Made by a program: the position numbers and the translations under genes. Below the pieces are notes generated by a model, which saw nothing but the letters and a program-made list of their open reading frames with translations, searched no databases and was not told the DNA's origin. This document shows positions 9,886-14,501 of a stretch of DNA of 14,501 nucleotides, piece after piece (within the stretch, counting starts at the first letter, position 1; each line of letters opens with the position of its first letter). The DNA lies in contig JACQMU010000106.1 of NCBI GenBank assembly GCA_016203425.1, forward strand, positions 1 to 14,501, written 5' to 3'. Source of the DNA: Candidatus Woesearchaeota archaeon (GTDB lineage: Archaea; Nanobdellota; Nanobdellia; Woesearchaeales; ARS49).

Positions 9886-11365
9886 GTATCCTAAGCTTTT
9901 GATTAAAAAATATTTTGAGGACAATTCTTTTGTTAATTCGAGTATTGCGTCGTTTAATAATTTTGTTGAGAGGGAACTGCAGGCGATTGTTGATGAGAAT
10001 AAGGAGATTGAGCCTACTATTATTCCGCCTAATGTTGATTCTTTTAAGATTCGTTTTGACAAGATTTGGGTGACAAAGCCAGAGATTACTGAGGCTGATG
10101 GGAGTAAGAGGAATATTTATCCTGTTGAAGCGCGGTTGAGAAAATTGAGTTATGCTGCTCCTGTTTTTATTGAGGTTAGTGCGCACATTAATGACGTGCA
10201 GCGGGAAAATTTTACCACGCAGGTTGCAAATCTTCCGATTATGCTGAAGAGTAATGCTTGTCATCTGAACAAGTTAAGCACCGAAGAGCTGATAGAAAAA
10301 GGCGAGGATCCTTATGATGCTGGCGGTTATTTTATTATTAACGGCACTGAACGTGTTTTAGTGAATATTGAAGACCTTGCTTCTAACAGGTTTATTGTTG
10401 AGGAAACAAGTGGCGTGACAGATTTTGTTGGCAAGATTTTTTCAGAGCGTGGGCCTTTTAAGATTCCGCACACAATTGAAAAGATGAAGGATGGAATTTT
10501 TTATCTTTCGTTTACGCGTGTGAAGCGCGTGCCAATTATTGTTGTCATCAAGGCGCTTGGGCTTGTTAAGGATGAAGATATTATGAAGCTTATTTCTGCT
10601 GAAAAGCAGTATGATGAAGTGTTGATTAATTTGTATGAGTTTGTCAGCACTAAGAATGCTGATGATGCTATTGATGTTATTGCGCGCAAGATTGGGATTA
10701 CGCAGGCGCGTGATGTGCGCATTGAGCGCATGAATGAGATTATTGAAAAATATTTGTTGCCTCATGTTGGTACTCGTCAGGAAGACCGTATTCAGAAGGC
10801 TTACAATCTTTGTAAAATGCTTAAGAAATATATTGAGGCGTCGCATGGTGAAATTCCTCTTGATGACAAAGACCATTATATGAACAAGCGCATTAAAATG
10901 AGTGGGGATTTGCTTTCTGATTTGTTTCGCATGAATTTGAAAGTGCTTGTTGGTGATTTATTGTATAATTTCCAGCGTATTGTTAAGCGTGGTAAATTTC
11001 CAAGCATTAAGGTTATTATTCGTGATAAGCTTTTGACGTCGAGGATTTACAGTTCTATGGCGACTGGCAACTGGGTTGGCGGAAGAAAGGGTATTTCTCA
11101 GCGCATTCAGCGCCTTAATTATTTGAATACTCTTAGTCATTTGCAGCGTGTTGTTAGTCCTTTGTCGTCATCGCAGGAGAATTTTGCGGCTCGTGAATTG
11201 CACCCGACACATCTTGGAAGGTTGTGCCCGAGTGAAACTCCTGAAGGAACAAACATTGGGCTTCGTAAGAATTTTGCAATGCTTGCAAGTGTTTCAAGTG
11301 ATGCTGATGAAGCTGAGGTTGTGAAGTCTTTGAAGAATTTTGGTTTAAGGGGTGTGAATAAATGA
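9878..11365 (+). CDS. rpoB2: DNA-directed RNA polymerase subunit B'' (RpoB2)
   Basis: The 495-residue protein is the N-terminal half of the split second-largest polymerase subunit (protrusion, lobe and fork domains). Visible landmarks are the GGYFIINGTERVLVNIEDLA region (149-168), a conserved lobe, and the fork signature H-P-T-H-L-G-R-L-C-P-S-E-T-P-E-G (442-457) just before the natural split point. The GTG start at 9878 follows CAGGAGGG (9864-9871), giving MAEYPKLLIKKYF; an upstream frame from 9824 would add 18 residues inside rpoH. It overlaps the rpoB1 start by four bases (ATGA). Split B subunits are usual in methanogens, halophiles and several DPANN groups, while Thermococcus has a fused one. 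Confidence 0.96.
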   Translation: MAEYPKLLIKKYFEDNSFVNSSIASFNNFVERELQAIVDENKEIEPTIIPPNVDSFKIRFDKIWVTKPEITEADGSKRNIYPVEARLRKLSYAAPVFIEVSAHINDVQRENFTTQVANLPIMLKSNACHLNKLSTEELIEKGEDPYDAGGYFIINGTERVLVNIEDLASNRFIVEETSGVTDFVGKIFSERGPFKIPHTIEKMKDGIFYLSFTRVKRVPIIVVIKALGLVKDEDIMKLISAEKQYDEVLINLYEFVSTKNADDAIDVIARKIGITQARDVRIERMNEIIEKYLLPHVGTRQEDRIQKAYNLCKMLKKYIEASHGEIPLDDKDHYMNKRIKMSGDLLSDLFRMNLKVLVGDLLYNFQRIVKRGKFPSIKVIIRDKLLTSRIYSSMATGNWVGGRKGISQRIQRLNYLNTLSHLQRVVSPLSSSQENFAARELHPTHLGRLCPSETPEGTNIGLRKNFAMLASVSSDADEAEVVKSLKNFGLRGVNK

Positions 11366-13164
11366 CTGAAGTGTTGCTGAATGGCAAGTATGTTGGTGAT
11401 GTTGATAGTGGTGCTGCTTTTGTTAATTCTGTTCGTGATGCTCGCAGAAAGAGTGTTTTGTCTGCTAACGTTAATGTTTTGTGGGATGAAACTGCAAACC
11501 GTGTTGTTATTGAGTCTGGTCGTGGAAGGCTTCGCAGACCGTTGATTGTTATTCAAAATGGTATTCCTTTGCTGACTGAGAAGCATATCAAGCAGTTACA
11601 GAAGAAAGAAATTTCGTGGAATGATTTAGTGTCACAGGGTGTTGTTGAGTATATTGATGCTGCTGAGGAAGAGAATGCGTTGGTTGCTTTTTTTGAGCAT
11701 GAGCTTACTCCTGAGCATACTCATCTTGAGATGAGTCCTCTGGCAATGCTTGGTTTGTCTACTGCATTGATTCCGTTTGGCCACAATATTCAGTCTGCTC
11801 GTTTGATTATTGGCGCGCGTAATCTTAAGCAGTCTGTTGGTTTTTATGCTGCTAACTTTCCTGTTCGCATGGATATGGATGTTAATCTTCTTTGTACTCC
11901 GCAGGTTCCGATTGTTCAGACTGTGATGCATGAGTTGTCTGATTATGACAAACATCCTTCTGGCCAGAACATTGTTGTTGCGGTTATGAGTTACAAGGGG
12001 TATAATATTGAGGACGCAATAATTCTTAATAAGGGTTCTATTGATCGTGGTTTTGCCCGCAGTATTTATTTCCGTCCTGCTGTTGCTGAGGAATTGCGTT
12101 ATTCTGGTGGTTTGATGGATGAGATTTGTATTCCTGATAAGGAAGTTAAGGGTTACAAGAGTGAGCGTGATTATCGTTTGCTTGAGGATGATGGTATTGT
12201 TTTTCCAGAGGCAAAGGTTAGGGAAGAGGATGTTTTGATTGGCAAGACTTCTCCGCCGAGATTTTTGAGTTCGTTGGATGAGTACAGCCTTGCGTCTAAC
12301 ATTCGTCGTGAGTCTTCTGTTGCGCTGAAGCATGGTGAAGAAGGTGTTATTGATTTTGTGCTTGTTACTGAGAATGAAGAGGGTAACAAGCTTGTGCAGG
12401 TTCGCGTGCGTGATCAGCGAATTCCTGAGATTGGTGACAAGTTTATCAGCCGCCACGGCCAGAAGGGTGTTACTGGCATTATTGTTCCTGAGAGTGACAT
12501 GCCGTTTACAGCAAGTGGCATTGTTCCTGATTTGTTGTTTACTCCGCATGGTATTCCAAGCCGTATGACGATTTCGCATCTTGTTGAGCTTGTTGGCGGA
12601 AAGGTTGGCGCTCTTGCTGGCCGTTATGTTGATGCAACTACTTTTGATGGTGAGCCTGAGGAAGTTTTGCGCAAAGAATTGTTAACTCTTGGTTTTCGCG
12701 AGAATGGAACTGAAACAATGTACAATGGCATTACTGGTGAAATGTTTGATGCTAAAATTTTTGTTGGCAGCATGTATTATTTGAAGTTGAAGCACATGGT
12801 TGCGAACAAGCTTCATTCGCGCGCTCGTGGCCCGATTCAGTTGCTTACGCGCCAGCCTACTGAGGGCCGTGCGAAAGAGGGTGGTTTGAGGCTTGGAGAA
12901 ATGGAAAAGGATACTTTTGTTGCTCATGGTGCTGCTTTGTTGTAGAAGGAGCGATTTGATTCTGACAAGACTGTTGTGCCTGTGTGCGAGAATTGTGGAA
13001 TTATTGCTATTCATGATACAATTAAGGACAAGCGTTATTGCCAGATTTGTGGTGATAATGTTGAAGTGAGTGATATTGAGATTAGTTATGCGTTCAAATT
13101 AATCCTTGATGAGTTTAAGTCTTTGGGTGTTTATCCAAAGCTTGTGTTGAAGAATAAATATTGA
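11362..13164 (+). CDS. rpoB1: DNA-directed RNA polymerase subunit B' (RpoB1), with an in-frame TAG at codon 528
   Basis: This is the catalytic C-terminal half of the second-largest subunit. Signatures include M-S-Y-K-G-Y-N-I-E-D-A-I, G-D-K-F-I-S-R-H-G-Q-K-G, P-H-G-I-P-S-R-M-T, and L-L-T-R-Q-P-T-E-G-R-A before G-E-M-E-K-D. The frame meets TAG at 12943-12945, just after H-G-A-A-L-L. It continues without a shift through K-E-R-F, the zinc site C542-C545...C560-C563, and the final clamp, ending at TGA. The total of 600 codons is the normal length. Homologues have a hydrophobic residue (usually Leu) where the TAG is, and TTG to TAG is one base. Causes could be an error, a true nonsense allele or amber readthrough. 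Reinitiation is unlikely: the first in-frame start (GTG 12976) leaves out conserved residues. Confidence 0.9.
12943..12945 (+). other. In-frame TAG within rpoB1
   Basis: The codon sits between the conserved A-A-L-L and K-E-R-F. The 72 codons after it stay in frame and keep all four zinc cysteines. See the rpoB1 entry and findings. Confidence 0.9.
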
Positions 13165-13172
13165 GGAAAAAA

Positions 13173-13511
13173 ATGTCAAAAATAAAACCAACGTACAAAG
13201 TTAGTACTCAAGCAGAGTTAGAGCGCTTAATGGAAACAATTGATGTATTTAACAAGTGTGTTGATGTTTCTGGCGATAATCCTTTGCTTAGTGAACTGCC
13301 AGCTTTGGTTAGATTGGTTGAGAATGATTGTTATGTTGAAATAAGGCCAGAAACAGAGTCTATTCAAGAAGTTCACATTGCTGATACTCCTGAAAGTCGG
13401 GCTATGAATTTACAACCTTTAAGTATCGATGCCGGAAGAAACTATATTCTTATCTGCAAAGATGACTTCCATGTTATAGTTATGTATGATGCTAATAATT
13501 TACAAAAATAA
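13173..13511 (+). CDS. Unknown 112-residue protein inserted between rpoB1 and rpoA1
   Basis: No family is recognised. The protein is soluble (no membrane helix or signal), with a helical start (STQAELERLMETIDVFNKC), an acidic middle, and a beta-rich second half (NYILICKDDFHVIVMYDANN). It has three cysteines (C28, C57 and C95) without a metal-type spacing. ATG 13173 follows GAGG at 13162-13165; a TTG at 13161 in the same frame is less likely. rpoB1 and rpoA1 are normally adjacent in archaea, so this is an insertion into a conserved operon. Its plus strand has A at least equal to T, unlike the T/G-rich genes on both sides, which suggests a foreign source. A role in transcription cannot be claimed. 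Confidence 0.75.
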   Translation: MSKIKPTYKVSTQAELERLMETIDVFNKCVDVSGDNPLLSELPALVRLVENDCYVEIRPETESIQEVHIADTPESRAMNLQPLSIDAGRNYILICKDDFHVIVMYDANNLQK

Positions 13512-13523
13512 AAACTAACTAAA

Positions 13524-14501
13524 ATGAAGAAAGAAACTAAAGAAGAGCAAAAAGTTGATGCGATGGAAGCAGCTGCAGCACCTGACGTGAAAGAAACAAA
13601 ATCTGAAGCAAAGCCTGAAGTTCCTGCTGACGCTGTTGTTGAAAAGAAAGAGGACAAAAAAGATTTTAGCAAGACTCCTATTGAGGCTGTTCATAATTAT
13701 GTTTCTAAGCAGGTGCAGAATATTGTTTTTGGTGTTCTTAGCCCTAAGCTGATTAAGAAGATGGCATCTGCAAAGATTGTGACTCCTGAATTGTATGATA
13801 AAGAGGGTTATCCTGTTGATGGTGGCTTGATGGATGTTCGTTTGGGTGTTATTGATCCTGGCTTGAAGTGCAAGACTTGTGGTTCAAAGCTTAAAGAGTG
13901 TATTGGGCATTTTGGATACATCGAGCTTGCAAGGTCTGTTATGCATGTTAAGTTTGTTAAGATTATTCATCAGTTGTTGCGCTCAACCTGTCGCGAGTGT
14001 GGCCGCATAATGATTGGTGAGGACAAGGTTGCAAAATATAGTGCTTCTTTGGCTCGTGTTGAGCAGGAGTCTGGTGGTGATGCTCGAAGAAGTGCCATTA
14101 AGGGTGTTATTGATGCTGCAAAGAATGGCGGCAAGTGTCCTTATTGTAAGGCAAAGCAGTTTAAGATTACGATTGAAAAGCCAACTACTTTTATTGAGAA
14201 TGAAAAGCGTGTTTCTCCTATTGAAATTCGTTCTCGTTTTGAAAAGATTACTGATGAAGATTGTGAATTGTTTGGAATGAATCCAAAGGTTTGTCGTCCT
14301 GAATGGATGGTGCTTACTGTGCTGGAAATTCCTCCTGTTACTATTCGTCCGTCAATTACGCTTGAGAGTGGTGAACGTTCTGAGGATGACTTAACGCACA
14401 AGCTTGGTGATATTGTGCGAATTAATCAGCGTTTGTTTGAGAACATTAATGCTGGTGCTCCTGAAATTATTATTGAGGATTTGTGGGATTTGTTGCAGTA
14501 T
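13524..14501 (+). CDS. rpoA1: DNA-directed RNA polymerase subunit A' (RpoA1), N-terminal part, cut by window end
   Basis: 326 codons are present, open to the last base. This is the large-subunit clamp region. The first zinc site is C116-K-T-C119...C126-I-G-H129-F-G, followed by I-E-L-A; the second is C156-R-E-C159 with C205-P-Y-C208. The lid region P-P-V-T-I-R-P-S-I-T-L-E-S-G-E-R-S-E-D-D-L-T-H-K-L (about 270-294) is strongly conserved. The catalytic NADFDGD motif lies beyond the window. Residues 1-48 are an unusual Lys/Glu/Ala-rich extension before the conserved start (about T51-P-I-E-A-V). No Shine-Dalgarno precedes ATG 13524, 12 bases after the inserted gene; ATG 13563 is an alternative that would drop 13 residues. 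Confidence 0.96.
   Translation, partial: MKKETKEEQKVDAMEAAAAPDVKETKSEAKPEVPADAVVEKKEDKKDFSKTPIEAVHNYVSKQVQNIVFGVLSPKLIKKMASAKIVTPELYDKEGYPVDGGLMDVRLGVIDPGLKCKTCGSKLKECIGHFGYIELARSVMHVKFVKIIHQLLRSTCRECGRIMIGEDKVAKYSASLARVEQESGGDARRSAIKGVIDAAKNGGKCPYCKAKQFKITIEKPTTFIENEKRVSPIEIRSRFEKITDEDCELFGMNPKVCRPEWMVLTVLEIPPVTIRPSITLESGERSEDDLTHKLGDIVRINQRLFENINAGAPEIIIEDLWDLLQY

Noticed and set aside
11632..12579. 315-codon minus-strand open frame in rpoB1
   Set aside because: It is antisense to conserved RpoB' motifs, and its composition (Asn/Thr/Arg-rich) reflects codon shadowing.
12976..13164. Independent zinc-ribbon protein starting at GTG 12976
   Set aside because: Its sequence is the RpoB' C-terminus, and the in-frame conserved KERF codons before the GTG show it is part of rpoB1. 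AAGGAG at 12946-12951 is too far from the GTG and is the conserved Lys-Glu codons.

Overview
The window is archaeal chromosomal DNA. Split RNA polymerase B subunits (B'' and B'), RpoH, RpoA', BRE/TATA promoters and tRNAs with bulge-helix-bulge introns show this. The gene mix is adenosylcobalamin-dependent class II ribonucleotide reductase (RNR), VKOR-thioredoxin, DUF302, DUF411, and small secreted or membrane proteins. Together with introns at odd tRNA positions it suggests a DPANN-like or deep euryarchaeal lineage, but the phylum cannot be fixed from sequence reading alone.

Layout. 1-502: two adjacent inverted repeats, then a small protein with two tandem ribbon-helix-helix (RHH) units. 600-4052 (+): a tight cluster of seven genes for the cell envelope. 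They are a membrane-anchored winged-helix regulator, a VKOR-thioredoxin fusion, a His/Cys-rich one-helix peptide, a DUF302 protein, a DUF411 lipoprotein, and two polytopic proteins with CxxC motifs. It meets a convergent rhodanese lipoprotein (4454-4053, -) end to end. 6674-4488 (-): class II RNR. 6766-7119 (+): HxlR-type regulator. 7209-7835 (+): corrinoid adenosyltransferase, which makes the cofactor RNR needs. 8636-7842 (-) and 8656-9177 (+): two divergent unrecognised membrane/surface proteins. 9219-9250: a strong BRE/TATA promoter overlapped by a perfect 19-bp inverted repeat. It is followed by tRNA-Asp, tRNA-Lys, rpoH, rpoB2 (B''), rpoB1 (B'), an unknown 112-aa gene and the start of rpoA1 (A'), cut by the window end. 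No other good promoter is seen in this run, so the tRNAs and polymerase genes may share a transcript.

Most notable points. (1) rpoB1 carries an in-frame TAG at codon 528. The conserved C-terminal zinc-binding clamp lies intact and in frame behind it. (2) tRNA-Lys carries two introns, in the D-loop and the T-loop, and none in the anticodon loop; tRNA-Asp carries one in the T-loop. All three fit the bulge-helix-bulge rule or a relaxed form of it. (3) The 600-4052 cluster plus rhodanese looks like an extracytoplasmic thiol/metal system with several undescribed members. (4) The plus strand tends to be T- and G-rich whatever the gene direction. The RHH gene and the 112-aa gene inside the rpo operon depart from this and look acquired.

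Possible joint working: the VKOR-Trx fusion would oxidise envelope thiols. The DUF411, DUF302, rhodanese and His/Cys-rich proteins would handle copper-like metals or sulfane sulfur, with the membrane regulator sensing the outside. The HxlR regulator sits between RNR and the B12 adenosyltransferase and may tie dNTP synthesis to redox or cofactor state. These links are inferred from gene order and motifs.
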